Positions 27,687 through 40,463 of a stretch of DNA of 64,000 bases are shown here, in pieces; within the stretch, counting starts at the first letter, position 1; every line of letters starts with the position of its first letter. Under the pieces are notes generated by a model, which was not told the origin of the DNA, did not search any database, and saw only the letters and a program-made list of their open reading frames with translations. Made by a program: the position numbers and the translations under genes. Origin of the DNA: Lysobacteraceae bacterium (GTDB lineage: Bacteria; Pseudomonadota; Gammaproteobacteria; Xanthomonadales; Rhodanobacteraceae); contig JAJFUF010000031.1 in the NCBI GenBank assembly GCA_021372495.1, positions 97,999 to 161,998 of the forward strand, read 5' to 3'.

Positions 27687-29072
27687 TCAGCCGCCGCCGT
27701 GGATGCCACCCTTGGTCAAGGCGGCCGGGTCGAGCAGCTTCTGCAGCTCCCTGCGCGGCAGGCCGGTGGTTTCCAGCGCGACGTCGAGGATCGGGCGCTT
27801 TTCCTTGTAGGCGCGCTTGGCGGTCGCCGCGCCCTTCTCGTAGCCGATCACCGGATTCAGCGCGGTGACCAGGATCGGGTTCAGCGCCAGCGCCGCGTCG
27901 ACGCGCTCGCGGTTGACGCGGAAGCCGTCGATGGCGCGATCGGCCAGCGCGCGCGCGGCGTTGGCGAGGATCTCGATCGACTGCAGCAGGTTGTAGGCGA
28001 TCACCGGCAGCATCACGTTCAACTGGAAGTTGCCGCTCTGCCCGGCGACGGTCACGGTGGCGTCGTTGCCGATCACCTGCGCGCAGACCATCGTCACCGC
28101 TTCCGGGATCACCGGGTTGACCTTGCCCGGCATGATCGACGAACCCGGCTGCAGCGCCGGCAGCTCGATCTCGCCGATGCCGGCCAGAGGACCGGAGTTC
28201 ATCCAGCGCAGGTCGTTGGCGATCTTCATCAGCGCACAGGCCAGCGTCTTCAACTGGCCGGAAAGTTCCACCGCGGCGTCCTGCGCGGCCATGCCTTCGA
28301 AATAGTTGTCGGCGGAGACGAAGCGCACGCCGGTCGAACGGCTCAGCGCTCGCGCCATGGCCGGGCCGAACTTCGGATCGGCGTTGATGCCGGTGCCGAC
28401 CGCGGTGCCGCCCTGCGGCAGCCGGCGCGTGCGCTCGAGCGCGTCCTCGATGCGCGCGCGGCAGGAGCGGATCTGCGCGGCCCAGCCGGACAACTCCTGG
28501 CCGAAGGTCACCGGCATCGCGTCCATCAGGTGGGTGCGGCCGGTTTTCGGCACGCGGGCAAGCTCGCGGGCGCGCTTCTCGATGGCCTTCTGCAGGTGCT
28601 TCAGCGCCGGCAGCAATTGCTCGCTGGCGGTGAGCGTCGCGCTGACGTGGATCGCGGTCGGGATCACGTCGTTGGAGCTCTGCCCCATGTTGACGTGGTC
28701 GTTCGGGTGCACCTTGGTGCCGGCGCGCGCGGCGAGGTGGGCGATCACCTCGTTGGCGTTCATGTTGGTGCTGGTGCCCGAGCCGGTCTGGAAGACGTCG
28801 ATCGGGAACTGCGCATCGAACTCGCCGGCGGCGACGTGCTCGGCCGCCTTGCGGATCGCCGCGGCGTGGGTCTTCTTCAGGTGGCCGAGCCCGACGTTGA
28901 CCTCGGCGGCGGCGGCCTTGATCAGGCCGAGCGCGCGGATGAAGGCACGCGGCATGCGCAGGCCGGAAATGGGAAAGTTGTCCACCGCGCGCTGGGTCTG
29001 CGCGCCGTACAGGGCGTCAGCAGGGACCCTGAGTTCGCCCATGCTGTCGCGCTCGATGCGGTCCTGGCTCAT
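27687..29072 (-). CDS. fumC: Fumarate hydratase class II
   Basis: 461 aa tetrameric, iron-free fumarase of the TCA cycle: fumarate to malate. The superfamily signature GSSIMPGKVNP and the active-site segments GSGTSTNMNANEV, GQSSNDVIPTA and KTGRTHLMDA are intact. Start MSQDRIERDSMGEL at 29072; a longer frame upstream is non-coding. Divergent from purB, a member of the same superfamily; only 100 bp separate them. Confidence 0.97.
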   Translation of the reverse strand: MSQDRIERDSMGELRVPADALYGAQTQRAVDNFPISGLRMPRAFIRALGLIKAAAAEVNVGLGHLKKTHAAAIRKAAEHVAAGEFDAQFPIDVFQTGSGTSTNMNANEVIAHLAARAGTKVHPNDHVNMGQSSNDVIPTAIHVSATLTASEQLLPALKHLQKAIEKRARELARVPKTGRTHLMDAMPVTFGQELSGWAAQIRSCRARIEDALERTRRLPQGGTAVGTGINADPKFGPAMARALSRSTGVRFVSADNYFEGMAAQDAAVELSGQLKTLACALMKIANDLRWMNSGPLAGIGEIELPALQPGSSIMPGKVNPVIPEAVTMVCAQVIGNDATVTVAGQSGNFQLNVMLPVIAYNLLQSIEILANAARALADRAIDGFRVNRERVDAALALNPILVTALNPVIGYEKGAATAKRAYKEKRPILDVALETTGLPRRELQKLLDPAALTKGGIHGGG

Positions 29073-29117
29073 GACGGCTCCCGTGTCCGTTGGCAAATGG
29101 GGAAAATGCAGCCCGAC

Positions 29118-30540
<1,423 letters not shown>

Positions 30541-30541
30541 C

Positions 30542-31741
30542 ATGCGCGGCGCGCCGATCGAGGTCGCCGCGCGGCGCGGGCAGCCGCTCGGCATGCCGCC
30601 CGCGCGCTTCCTGCGCGACTACTGGCAGAAGCGTCCGCTGCTGATCCGCGGCGCCTTCCCCGGCTTCGCGCCGCCACTCGGCCCGGAAGACCTGGCCGGC
30701 CTCGCCTGCGAGGAGCTGGCGCTGGCGCGCATCGTGCTGCGCGACCGCCGCCGCGACCGCTGGAGCGTGCGCAACGGCCCGTTCGCCGAATCGGCATTCG
30801 CCGCGCTGCCGGAATCCGACTGGACCCTGCTGGTGCAGGACGTGGACAAGTGGGACGCCGACGTCGCCGCGCTGCGCGACGGCTTCCGCTTCCTGCCGAC
30901 GTGGCGCATCGACGACGTGATGGTCAGCTACGCCGCCGACGGCGGCGGCGTCGGCGCGCACGTCGACCAGTACGACGTGTTCCTGCTGCAGGGCCTGGGC
31001 CGGCGCCGCTGGGCGATCAGCACCGACCCGCACGCGCCGCAGGACTGCCGCGACGACGTCGAGCTGAAGCAGCTGCGCACGTTCGCGCCGACCCACGCCT
31101 GGCTGCTCGAGCCGGGCGACATGCTGTACCTGCCGCCGGGCGTGCCGCACGACGGCGTCGCGATCGGGCCGTGCATGACGCTCTCGCTCGGCATGCGCGC
31201 GCCGTCGCGCACCGAGCTGCTGCTGGACGCCGCCGAGCATCTCGCCGAGCGCATGCCGGAAGCGCTGCGCTACGCCGACCCCGGCCTCGCGCCGGCGCGC
31301 GCCGCCGGCGAGATCGATGCCGCGGCGCTGGCGCGCGCGGCGGCGGCGCTGGGGCCCCTGGCGCAGGCGTTCGACCGCGCCGCGCTCGCCGACTGGTTCG
31401 GTCGCTTCATCACCCGCTATCGCGCCGCGCAGTACGCCGCCGCGCCGGCACGCGCCGTCGGCGCCGCGCAGTTCGAGCGCGCGCTCGGCGGCGGCGCGCG
31501 GCTGCTGCGCCATCCGTGGTCGCGCTACGCCTGGGCGCGCAGCGGCCGCGGCGCGACCCTGTTCGTCGCCGGCCGCGCCCTGCCCTGTCCGCCGGCGCTG
31601 GCGCGGCGCCTGTGCGCGCCCGATCCGCTCGCCGGCGATGCCGCCGAGCTGCGCAGCCGCGCCGCGCGCGCGGTCGCGCTGGACCTCGTCAACGCCGGCC
31701 ACCTGGTCCTGCAGCGCCCGCGCCGGAAGGCCGCGCCATGA
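30542..31741 (+). CDS. roxA: Ribosomal protein uL16 arginine hydroxylase (RoxA/YcfD)
   Basis: 399 aa JmjC/cupin 2-oxoglutarate- and Fe(II)-dependent oxygenase. E. coli YcfD hydroxylates Arg81 of ribosomal protein L16. The facial triad is H140 and D142 (GAHVDQYD) and H203 (GVPHDG), followed by the dimerisation and winged-helix regions. N-terminal FLRDYWQKRPLLIRGAFP is typical of the family. The ATG follows the purB stop by 1 bp, and the TGA overlaps the next ATG, so all three are coupled. Confidence 0.9.
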   Translation: MRGAPIEVAARRGQPLGMPPARFLRDYWQKRPLLIRGAFPGFAPPLGPEDLAGLACEELALARIVLRDRRRDRWSVRNGPFAESAFAALPESDWTLLVQDVDKWDADVAALRDGFRFLPTWRIDDVMVSYAADGGGVGAHVDQYDVFLLQGLGRRRWAISTDPHAPQDCRDDVELKQLRTFAPTHAWLLEPGDMLYLPPGVPHDGVAIGPCMTLSLGMRAPSRTELLLDAAEHLAERMPEALRYADPGLAPARAAGEIDAAALARAAAALGPLAQAFDRAALADWFGRFITRYRAAQYAAAPARAVGAAQFERALGGGARLLRHPWSRYAWARSGRGATLFVAGRALPCPPALARRLCAPDPLAGDAAELRSRAARAVALDLVNAGHLVLQRPRRKAAP

Positions 31742-32241
31742 ACCAGCCGCCGCGTCCCGAGCCGCGCCGGCTCGAATGCGCGACCCGCGAGCAGGCGCTG
31801 GCCGCGGTGCTCGACCTGCTGGCCGCCGCCCGCCACGGGCTGCGCATCTACACGCGCGAACTCGATCCCGGACTGCTCGATGCGGAAGCCTGCGTGGAGG
31901 CGCTGCGCCGGGTGGCGATCTCCGGCCGCGGCGCGGACATCCGCATCCTGGTGCACGACCCGCGCCCGGCGCAGCGCGACGGCCACCGCCTGCTGCCGCT
32001 GGCGCAGCGCCTGCCCAGCGTGTTCCAGTTGCGCAGCCCGATGGAGCCGGGCGATCGCGACTACGCCTCCGCGTTCCTGCTCAACGACGCCAGCGGCTAC
32101 CTGTGCCGCACGCTGGCGGACCGCTGGGAGGGCGAAGGCTCGACCTGGGCGCCGGGGCGCCACGCGCAGTTTGCCGCCTACTTCGACCAGGTCTGGGAGC
32201 GCTCCGCGCCGTGCACCGAGCTGCGCGCGCTGGGACTCTGA
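31738..32241 (+). CDS. DUF7931 (phospholipase D-like fold) family protein
   Basis: 167 aa soluble protein. Contains ARHGLRIYTRELDPGLLD, RILVHDPRPAQRDGHRLLPLAQRLPS and a C-terminal FDQVWERSAPCTELR. The family pairs with roxA in many gammaproteobacteria. Its fold is thought to be phospholipase D-like, but no HKD motif is visible, so enzymatic activity is doubtful. Function unknown. Confidence 0.75.
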   Translation: MNQPPRPEPRRLECATREQALAAVLDLLAAARHGLRIYTRELDPGLLDAEACVEALRRVAISGRGADIRILVHDPRPAQRDGHRLLPLAQRLPSVFQLRSPMEPGDRDYASAFLLNDASGYLCRTLADRWEGEGSTWAPGRHAQFAAYFDQVWERSAPCTELRALGL

Positions 32242-32282
32242 CCGCACCCCGGATGAACGCCGGCGCGACCTTGGTCGCTTGC

Positions 32283-32313
32283 TTGCCGCAGCGCAGCAAC
32301 AAACCGTTATAAT
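32283..32313 (+). promoter_or_regulatory. Promoter of the sucA-sucB-lpd operon
   Basis: TTGCCG (32283-32288), 19 bp, perfect -10 TATAAT (32308-32313); start near 32320, leader about 80 nt. A 14-bp palindrome GCGACC-TT-GGTCGC (32265-32278) lies just upstream of the -35 and may be an operator. Confidence 0.6.
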
Positions 32314-32334
32314 CCGCGGGCTTTCGACCCGCAC

Positions 32335-32403
32335 ATGGAGCAGCGGGCGGCTCGTCGGGCGCGCAGGCAGCGCGCCCTTTCGTCTTCTGCGGTGACAGCG
32401 TGA
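32335..32403 (+). other. Possible leader ORF and hairpin before sucA
   Basis: A 22-codon frame beginning at ATG 32335 encodes an Arg-rich peptide (MEQRAARRARRQRALSSSAV then TA) whose TGA overlaps the sucA GTG as GTGA. Inside it, GGGCGCGC-AGGCA-GCGCGCCC (32357-32377) is followed by TTTCGTCTTCT, resembling an attenuator. No clear ribosome binding site precedes the ATG. Confidence 0.35.
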
Positions 32404-35225
32404 ACCTACTGCGAGAGTTCTCCGAGTCTTCCCAGCTTGGCGGCGGCAACGCCGCTTACATCGAAGCCCTGTACGAAACCTGGCTGCGCACCCCGGAGGC
32501 GGTGCCGGCCGAGTGGCGTGCCTACTTCGACGCGTTCAAGGGCCGCCAGGCCGGCGACGTGCCGCACGCCGAGGCGATCGCGCGCATCGAAGCGGCGCAG
32601 CGCCTGAACCACCGCGCGGTCGCGCTGCCGGTCGGCGACGCGCACGCGCAAAAGCAGGCCGGCGTGCTGCGCCTGCTGACCGCGTTCCGCTCGCGCGGCC
32701 ACCTCGCCGCCGACCTCGACCCGCTGGGGATGGCGCAGAAACTGCCCGCGCCCGATCTCGAGCTCGCCTTCCACGGCCTCGGCAACGCCGACCTCGACAC
32801 CGAATTCGACACCGGCACCTACGCCGGCGGCGCGCGCATGAAGCTGCGCGAACTGATCGCGCGCCTGAAGGCGACCTACACCGCAACCATCGGCGCCGAG
32901 TTCATGCACATCCCCGACGCCGACCAGCGTCGCTGGATCTACACGCGGCTCGAACAGGCCAACGGCAACGCCGGCTTGGGCAAGGACGAGCAACTGCGCG
33001 TGCTGGAGCGCCTGACCGCGGCCGAAGGCCTGGAGCGCTACCTGCACACCAAGTACGTCGGCCAGAAGCGCTTCTCGCTGGAAGGCGGCGACAGCCTGAT
33101 CCCGCTGGTCGACGACATGGTGCGCCGCGGCGGCCGCGACGGCGTCAAGGACGTGGTGATCGGCATGGCCCACCGCGGCCGCCTGAACGTGCTGGTCAAC
33201 ACGCTGGGCAAGCCGCCGCACAAGCTGTTCGACGAGTTCGAGGGCAAGTTCGACCACCCCGACGATCCCGCGCATACCGGCGACGTGAAGTACCACATGG
33301 GCTTCAGCGCCGACGTGCGCACGCCGGGCGGCACCGTGCACCTCGCGCTGGCGTTCAACCCCTCGCACCTGGAGATCGTCGACCCGGTGGTCGCCGGCTC
33401 GGTGCGCGCACGCCAGACCCGCCGCAAGGACGACGCGCGCAGCCAGGTGCTGCCGGTGCTGATCCACGGCGACGCCGCGTTCACCGGCCAGGGCGTGGTG
33501 ATGGAGCTGTTCAACATGTCGCAGGCGCGCGGCTTCGCGGTCGGCGGCACCGTCCACGTGGTGATCAACAACCAGGTCGGCTTCACCACCTCGGATCCGC
33601 ACGACGCGCGCTCTGCGCAGTACTGCACCGACGTCGCCAAGATGGTCAGCGCGCCGGTGTTCCACGTCAACGGCGACGATCCCGAAGCGGTGCTGCTGGT
33701 CGCACGGCTGGCCTACGACTTCCGCCAGGCGTTCAAGAAGGACGTCGTGATCGACGTGGTCTGCTACCGCCGCCACGGCCACAACGAGGCCGACGAGCCG
33801 GCGGCGACGCAGCCGCTGATGTACCAGATCATCCGCGCACGGCCCACCGCGCGCGAGCTGTACGCCAGGCGCCTCGCCGGCGCCGGCGTGATCGGCGCCG
33901 ACGACGCGACCCGGATGGCCGAGGCCTACCGCGCCAAGCTGGAGGCCGGACAGCCGGTGGCCGAGCTGGACAAGGACGCGAAGGACGCCGTCGCGGTCGA
34001 CTGGACCCCGTACCTGCACGGACGCCTCGACGAGGCGGTGGCGACCGGCATCGACCGCAAGCGCATGGCCGCCCTGCTCGACACCATCCTCGACATCGGC
34101 GCGGTCAAGCTGCATCCGCGCGTCGCCAAGATCTACGACGACCGCCGCAAGATGGCCGCCGGGGCGCTGCCCGCGGACTGGGGCTTCGCCGAGAACCTCG
34201 CCTACGCCGCGCTGATCGAGGACGGCTACGGCCTGCGCCTGGTCGGCCAGGACTCCGGCCGCGGCACCTTCTTCCACCGCCACGCCGTGCTGCACGACCA
34301 GGCCACCGGCAGGACCATGCTGCCGCTGGCCCGCGTGCGTGAAGACGTGTCCGTCGCGGTCATCGACTCGGTCCTGTCGGAAGAGGCGGTGATGGCGTTC
34401 GAGTACGGCTACGCCACCGCCGAGCCCGACACGCTGGCGATCTGGGAGGGCCAATTCGGCGACTTCGCCAACGGCGCGCAGGTGGTGATCGACCAGTTCA
34501 TCAGCTCCGGCGAGGCCAAGTGGGGCCGCATGTGCGGCCTCGCCCTGTTCCTGCCGCACGGCTACGAAGGCCAGGGCCCCGAGCATTCCTCGGCGCGCCT
34601 GGAGCGCTACCTGCAGCTATGCGCGCTGAACAACATGCAGGTGTGCGTGCCGACCACGCCGGCGCAGGCCTTCCACATGATCCGCCGGCAGATGCTGCGC
34701 AAGATCCGCAAGCCGCTGGTGGTGATGACGCCGAAGTCGCTGCTGCGCCACAAGCAGGCAGTGTCGACGCTCGACGAACTGGCCGGCGGCACGTTCCAGT
34801 TGGTGATCGGCGACGCGCGCGGACTGAACGCGAAGAAGGTCAAGCGCGTCGTGCTGTGCTCGGGCAAGGTCTACTACGACCTGCTGGAGGACGCCGACAA
34901 GCGCGGCGTCAAGGACGTCGCGCTGGTGCGCGTCGAGCAGCAATATCCGTTCCCGCGCACCGAGGTCGCCGCCGAGCTGGCGAAGTATCCGGCCGCGAAG
35001 GAAGTGGTCTGGTGCCAGGAGGAGCCGATGAACCAGGGCGCCTGGTTCCAGATCCGCCACCACCTGCAGGCCTGCATCACCGACAAGCACAGCCTGTCCT
35101 ACGCCGGACGCGCGCGCTCGCCGGCGCCCGCCTGCGGCCACTACAGCACCCATGTCGCGGAACAGGCGGCGCTGGTCGAACAGGCGCTGGTCGCACCGGT
35201 CGGCGCCGACCACGCTTCCGAATAA
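32400..35225 (+). CDS. sucA: 2-oxoglutarate dehydrogenase E1 component
   Basis: 941 aa thiamine-diphosphate-dependent decarboxylase of the 2-oxoglutarate dehydrogenase complex in the TCA cycle. The N-terminus NLLREFSESSQLGGGNAAYIE matches SucA and fixes a GTG start at 32400, which has only a weak ribosome binding site. ThDP-binding region GDAAFTGQGVVMELFNMSQ and the substrate-binding histidine stretch YRRHGHNEADEP are intact; the C-terminal transketolase-like domain ends VEQALV. Operon with sucB (42 bp) and lpd. Confidence 0.96.
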   Translation: MNLLREFSESSQLGGGNAAYIEALYETWLRTPEAVPAEWRAYFDAFKGRQAGDVPHAEAIARIEAAQRLNHRAVALPVGDAHAQKQAGVLRLLTAFRSRGHLAADLDPLGMAQKLPAPDLELAFHGLGNADLDTEFDTGTYAGGARMKLRELIARLKATYTATIGAEFMHIPDADQRRWIYTRLEQANGNAGLGKDEQLRVLERLTAAEGLERYLHTKYVGQKRFSLEGGDSLIPLVDDMVRRGGRDGVKDVVIGMAHRGRLNVLVNTLGKPPHKLFDEFEGKFDHPDDPAHTGDVKYHMGFSADVRTPGGTVHLALAFNPSHLEIVDPVVAGSVRARQTRRKDDARSQVLPVLIHGDAAFTGQGVVMELFNMSQARGFAVGGTVHVVINNQVGFTTSDPHDARSAQYCTDVAKMVSAPVFHVNGDDPEAVLLVARLAYDFRQAFKKDVVIDVVCYRRHGHNEADEPAATQPLMYQIIRARPTARELYARRLAGAGVIGADDATRMAEAYRAKLEAGQPVAELDKDAKDAVAVDWTPYLHGRLDEAVATGIDRKRMAALLDTILDIGAVKLHPRVAKIYDDRRKMAAGALPADWGFAENLAYAALIEDGYGLRLVGQDSGRGTFFHRHAVLHDQATGRTMLPLARVREDVSVAVIDSVLSEEAVMAFEYGYATAEPDTLAIWEGQFGDFANGAQVVIDQFISSGEAKWGRMCGLALFLPHGYEGQGPEHSSARLERYLQLCALNNMQVCVPTTPAQAFHMIRRQMLRKIRKPLVVMTPKSLLRHKQAVSTLDELAGGTFQLVIGDARGLNAKKVKRVVLCSGKVYYDLLEDADKRGVKDVALVRVEQQYPFPRTEVAAELAKYPAAKEVVWCQEEPMNQGAWFQIRHHLQACITDKHSLSYAGRARSPAPACGHYSTHVAEQAALVEQALVAPVGADHASE

Positions 35226-35267
35226 CCTGCCCGACGCCCCGACGAACGCCGCCAAAGGACGCACCTC

Positions 35268-36479
35268 ATGGCCATCGAACTCAAAGTACCGGTCCTGCCC
35301 GAATCCGTCTCCGACGCCACCATCGCCACCTGGCACAAGCAGGCCGGCCAGGCGGTGAAGCGCGACGAGAACCTCGTCGATCTGGAGACCGACAAGGTGG
35401 TGCTGGAAGTGCCGGCGCCGGTCGACGGCGTGCTGAAGAGCATCGTCAAGAACACCGGCGACACCGTGACCAGCCAGGAAGTGATCGCGGTGATCGAGGA
35501 AGGCGTCGCGGCCGCCGCGCCCGCCGCCGCGGCCAAGCCCGCCGCCGCCGAAGCGCCCGCGCCCGCCGCCAAGGCCGAAGCGCAGCCGGCGCCGAAGGGC
35601 GTCGAGGAACTGTCGCCGGCCGGCCGCCGCGTCGCCGTCGAGGCGCGGATCGAACCGTCCAAGGTCGCCGGCACCGGCCGCGACGGCCGCGTGACCAAGG
35701 AAGACCTGGTCAACTACGCCAAGGGCGGCGTCGCCCCGGCCACGCCCGCGGCGCCGGCGGCGAAGCCGACCCCGGGCGCGCGTCCCGAGGAGCGCGTGCC
35801 GATGACGCGCATCCGCGCGCGCATCGCCGAACGCCTGATGCAATCGAAGAACTCGATCGCGATGCTGACCTCGTTCAACGAGATCAACCTCGCCCAGGTC
35901 GCGAAGATGCGCAAGGCCTTCGGCGAGCAGTTCCAGAAGGAGCACGGCGTCAAGCTCGGCTACATGAGCTTCTTCGTCAAGGCCGCCTGCGAGGCGCTGA
36001 AGCGCCATCCGGTGGTCAACGCCTCGGTCGACGGCAACGACATCATCTACCACGGCTACCAGGACATCTCGATCGCGGTGGCGACCGAAAAGGGCCTGGT
36101 CACGCCGGTGCTGCGCGACGCGCAGGACATGAGCTTCGCCGACATCGAGAAGACGATCGGCAACTTCGCCGAGCGCGCGCGCAAGGGCGGCCTGACCCTG
36201 GACGAACTGCAGGGCGGCACCTTCACCATCACCAACGGCGGCACCTTCGGCTCGCTGCTGTCGACGCCGATCGTCAACCCGCCGCAGAGCGCGATCCTCG
36301 GCATGCACACGATCAAGGACCGCGCCATCGTCGAGAACGGCCAGGTGGTCGCCGCGCCGATGATGTACATCGCGATCTCCTACGACCACCGCATCATCGA
36401 CGGCAAGGACGCGGTGCTGTTCCTGGTCGACATCAAGAACCAGCTCGAAAACCCGCACCGCATGCTGCTGGGGCTCTGA
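35268..36479 (+). CDS. sucB: Dihydrolipoyllysine succinyltransferase E2
   Basis: 403 aa. The lipoyl domain has the acceptor Lys in [11 protein letters not shown] (about residue 43). An Ala/Pro linker, a peripheral-subunit-binding domain ([32 protein letters not shown]) and a catalytic acetyltransferase domain follow; the active site is H374 and D378 in [12 protein letters not shown]. It transfers succinyl groups to CoA and forms the complex core. Confidence 0.97.
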   Translation: MAIELKVPVLPESVSDATIATWHKQAGQAVKRDENLVDLETDKVVLEVPAPVDGVLKSIVKNTGDTVTSQEVIAVIEEGVAAAAPAAAAKPAAAEAPAPAAKAEAQPAPKGVEELSPAGRRVAVEARIEPSKVAGTGRDGRVTKEDLVNYAKGGVAPATPAAPAAKPTPGARPEERVPMTRIRARIAERLMQSKNSIAMLTSFNEINLAQVAKMRKAFGEQFQKEHGVKLGYMSFFVKAACEALKRHPVVNASVDGNDIIYHGYQDISIAVATEKGLVTPVLRDAQDMSFADIEKTIGNFAERARKGGLTLDELQGGTFTITNGGTFGSLLSTPIVNPPQSAILGMHTIKDRAIVENGQVVAAPMMYIAISYDHRIIDGKDAVLFLVDIKNQLENPHRMLLGL

Positions 36480-38003
<1,524 letters not shown>

Positions 38004-38024
38004 ACATCCGCGAGGGCTCGCGCC

Positions 38025-38882
38025 ATGGGCCAGGACACGCCGATCCGCAACGTCTCCGACACCGCGTTGTGGGTGGCGATCTACCGCGCCATGGAAAGCG
38101 AGCGCGCGGACGCGCTGTTCCGCGACCCGTACGCGCGCCGTCTCGGCGGCGCGCGCGGCGAGGCGATCGTGCGCGCGATGCCGCGCGGTGCGGCCACGGC
38201 CTGGCCGATGGTCGTGCGCACCGCGGTGATGGACGAGATCGTGCTGCGCTGCGTCCGCGCGGGCGCAGCCACCGTGCTCAACCTCGCCGCCGGGCTCGAC
38301 GCGCGGCCGTACCGGCTCGAGCTGCCGCCGTCGCTGCGCTGGCTGCACGTCGACATGCCGGCGATGGTCGACTACTTCCGCGAGCACATGGCCGGCGAAA
38401 CGCCGCGCTGCGCGCTGGAATTCGTCGCCGCCGACCTGCGCGACGCCGCCGCCCGGCACGCGCTGTTCGCGCGCGCCGCCGCGCACGGCCCGGTGCTGGC
38501 GATTACCGAAGGCCTGCTGGTCTACCTGGCCGCCGACGAGGTCGCCGACCTCGCCCGCGCGCTGCACGACACCGCGCGCGCACGCTGGTGGCTCACCGAT
38601 CTCGCCTCGCCGATGCTGCTGAAGATGCTCGAGAAGCGCTGGGCGCCGAAGCTGCGCGAAGGCAACGCGCCGTTCCGGTTCGGCCCCGCCGAGGGCACCG
38701 CGTTCTTCGCGCCGCACGGCTGGCGCGAAGCCGAATTCCGCTCCACCTGGGACGAATCCCTGCGCCTGCGGCGCACCATGCGCGGCGCGTGGCTATGGCG
38801 GCTGCTGGCGAAACTGCAGTCGCGCAAGCGCCAGGAAGAAGGCCGCAGGATGTCGGGCATCGTGCTGCTGGAAACCGTCTGA
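38025..38882 (+). CDS. Class I SAM-dependent methyltransferase, LCMT-like
   Basis: 285 aa. Begins DTPIRNVSDTALWVAIYRAMESERADALFRDPYARRL; the SAM-binding segment is VLNLAAGLDARPYRLELPPSLRWLHVDMPAM, and ITEGLLVYL completes the pattern of the leucine carboxyl methyltransferase/PPM1 and TIGR00027-like family. Members methylate small molecules or proteins; the substrate here is unknown. Its position after lpd looks like simple read-through. Confidence 0.85.
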   Translation: MGQDTPIRNVSDTALWVAIYRAMESERADALFRDPYARRLGGARGEAIVRAMPRGAATAWPMVVRTAVMDEIVLRCVRAGAATVLNLAAGLDARPYRLELPPSLRWLHVDMPAMVDYFREHMAGETPRCALEFVAADLRDAAARHALFARAAAHGPVLAITEGLLVYLAADEVADLARALHDTARARWWLTDLASPMLLKMLEKRWAPKLREGNAPFRFGPAEGTAFFAPHGWREAEFRSTWDESLRLRRTMRGAWLWRLLAKLQSRKRQEEGRRMSGIVLLETV

Positions 38883-38905
38883 GCCCGCACCGATCCCGGA
38901 TCCCC

Positions 38906-39913
38906 ATGAACGTGCCCGCGACCTTCCGCGCCTTCCGCATCCACAGCGACGCCGACGGCTATCGTGCCGGCATCGAGGCGCTGCGGCTCGACGACCTCAG
39001 CCCCGGCGAGGTCGTGGTCAAGGCGGCGTACTCGTCGATCAACTACAAGGACGCGCTGGCCGGCACCGGCAAGGGCAAGATCCTGCGCCGCTTCCCGCTG
39101 GTCGGCGGCATCGACGTCGCCGGCCACGTGGTCGCCTCGACCGACCCGGCCTTCAGGGAAGGCGACGCGGTGCTGTGCACCGGCTGCGGCCTGTCGGAGA
39201 CGCGCGACGGCGGCTACGCCGAGTACGCACGGCTGGAATCCGCCTGGACGATCCCGCTGCCGTCGGGGCTGACGCTGCGCGAGGGCATGATCCTCGGCAC
39301 CGCCGGCTTCACCGCCGGGCTCGCCCTGCTGCGCATGCAGGACAACCACCAGCGCCCGGAGCTGGGTCCGATCGCCGTCACCGGCGCGACCGGCGGCGTC
39401 GGCATGCTCGCCACCGCGATCTTCAGCCGCGCCGGCTACGAGGTGCACGCGATCAGCGGCAAACCCGACCGCGCCGACGCGCTGAAGGCGCTGGGCGCGA
39501 GCGCGGTGCTGGATCGCCGCACGCTGGATCTCGGCAAGCGCCCGCTGGAATCGGCGCGCTTCGGCGGCGCGCTGGACAACGTCGGCGGCGCGATGCTGGC
39601 CGGCCTGCTGCCGCTGGTGCAGCCCTACGGCAACGTCGCCGCCTGCGGCCTGGCCGGCAGCGCCGAGCTGCCGACCACGGTGATGCCGTTCATCATCCGC
39701 GGCGTCAGCCTGCTCGGCATCGCCTCGGCCGGCACCGCGCGCGACCAGCGCGAGCAGGTGTGGGCGCACCTCGCCTCGGACTGGAAGCCGGCACGGCTGG
39801 ACGCGATCTGCACGCGCGAGGTCGCGCTCGAGGGAATGCCAGGCGTGTTCGACACCATGCTCGCCGGCGGCTCGTTCGGCCGCACGCTGGTCCGCCTGGC
39901 CGCGTCCGCCTGA
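38906..39913 (+). CDS. acuI: Acrylyl-CoA reductase AcuI (YhdH-type MDR oxidoreductase)
   Basis: 335 aa medium-chain dehydrogenase/reductase without zinc ligands. YhdH/AcuI landmarks: SSINYKDALAGTGKGKILRRFPLVGGIDVAGHV near the N-terminus and the NADPH-binding region VTGATGGVGMLATAIFSRAGYEV. Converts toxic acryloyl-CoA to propionyl-CoA with NADPH. ATG at 38906. Confidence 0.92.
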   Translation: MNVPATFRAFRIHSDADGYRAGIEALRLDDLSPGEVVVKAAYSSINYKDALAGTGKGKILRRFPLVGGIDVAGHVVASTDPAFREGDAVLCTGCGLSETRDGGYAEYARLESAWTIPLPSGLTLREGMILGTAGFTAGLALLRMQDNHQRPELGPIAVTGATGGVGMLATAIFSRAGYEVHAISGKPDRADALKALGASAVLDRRTLDLGKRPLESARFGGALDNVGGAMLAGLLPLVQPYGNVAACGLAGSAELPTTVMPFIIRGVSLLGIASAGTARDQREQVWAHLASDWKPARLDAICTREVALEGMPGVFDTMLAGGSFGRTLVRLAASA

Positions 39914-39970
39914 TCGAATCGACTTTGGTCGTTGCCGGAATGTGGCTGATTTCCCTGTTTTTCGGCCGCA

Positions 39971-39992
39971 CGCCATGCGCGCGAGCATGGCG
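39971..39992 (+). other. Stem-loop upstream of the pilH promoter
   Basis: CGCCATGC-GCGCGA-GCATGGCG, 8-bp perfect arms, ending 1 bp before the pilH -35. No U tract follows. May terminate the acuI transcript weakly or be an operator. Confidence 0.35.
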
Positions 39993-39993
39993 G

Positions 39994-40022
39994 TTGGAAG
40001 AGCCCGCCGCGACTCGTAGAAT
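39994..40022 (+). promoter_or_regulatory. Sigma-70 promoter of pilH
   Basis: TTGGAA (39994-39999), 17 bp, TAGAAT (40017-40022); start near 40029, short leader of about 21 nt before the ATG at 40050. Confidence 0.6.
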
Positions 40023-40049
40023 GCAACGGTCCTCCCCTGGGGTTTGCAT

Positions 40050-40415
40050 ATGGCGCGCATCCTGATCGTCGACGATTCGCCGTCCCAACTGCTCGGCATC
40101 AAGCGCCTGGTGGAAAAGCTCGGGCACCAGGCGGTGACCGCCGAGGACGGCGCCGCCGGCGTCGAGGCCGCCCGCCGCGAGAAGCCCGACCTGATCCTGA
40201 TGGACGTGGTGATGCCGAACCTCAACGGTTTCCAGGCGACGCGCACCATCTCCAAGGATCCCGACACCGCGCACATCCCGATCGTGCTGGTGACGACCAA
40301 GGACCAGGAAACCGACAAGGTCTGGGGCATGCGCCAGGGCGCCAAGGCCTACGTGACCAAGCCGGTCGACGAGGCCGAGCTGGTCCGCACCCTCAAGGAA
40401 CTGATCGGCGTCTGA
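40050..40415 (+). CDS. pilH: Twitching motility response regulator PilH
   Basis: 121 aa single receiver domain: acidic pair D8/D9, acceptor D52 in LILMDVVMPNLNGFQATR, T82 and K104 in YVTKPVD. VVMPNLNGFQATR and GMRQGAKAYVTKPVDE match PilH closely. PilH works in the Pil-Chp chemosensory pathway that controls type IV pilus retraction. ATG at 40050 with GGGG 7 nt upstream. It stands alone here, away from pilG, pilI and pilJ, with its own promoter. Confidence 0.87.
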   Translation: MARILIVDDSPSQLLGIKRLVEKLGHQAVTAEDGAAGVEAARREKPDLILMDVVMPNLNGFQATRTISKDPDTAHIPIVLVTTKDQETDKVWGMRQGAKAYVTKPVDEAELVRTLKELIGV

Positions 40416-40463
40416 GCGTCCGTACGCCGCGGCGCGCGATTCGCGTGCCTCCGCGCACCGGCG

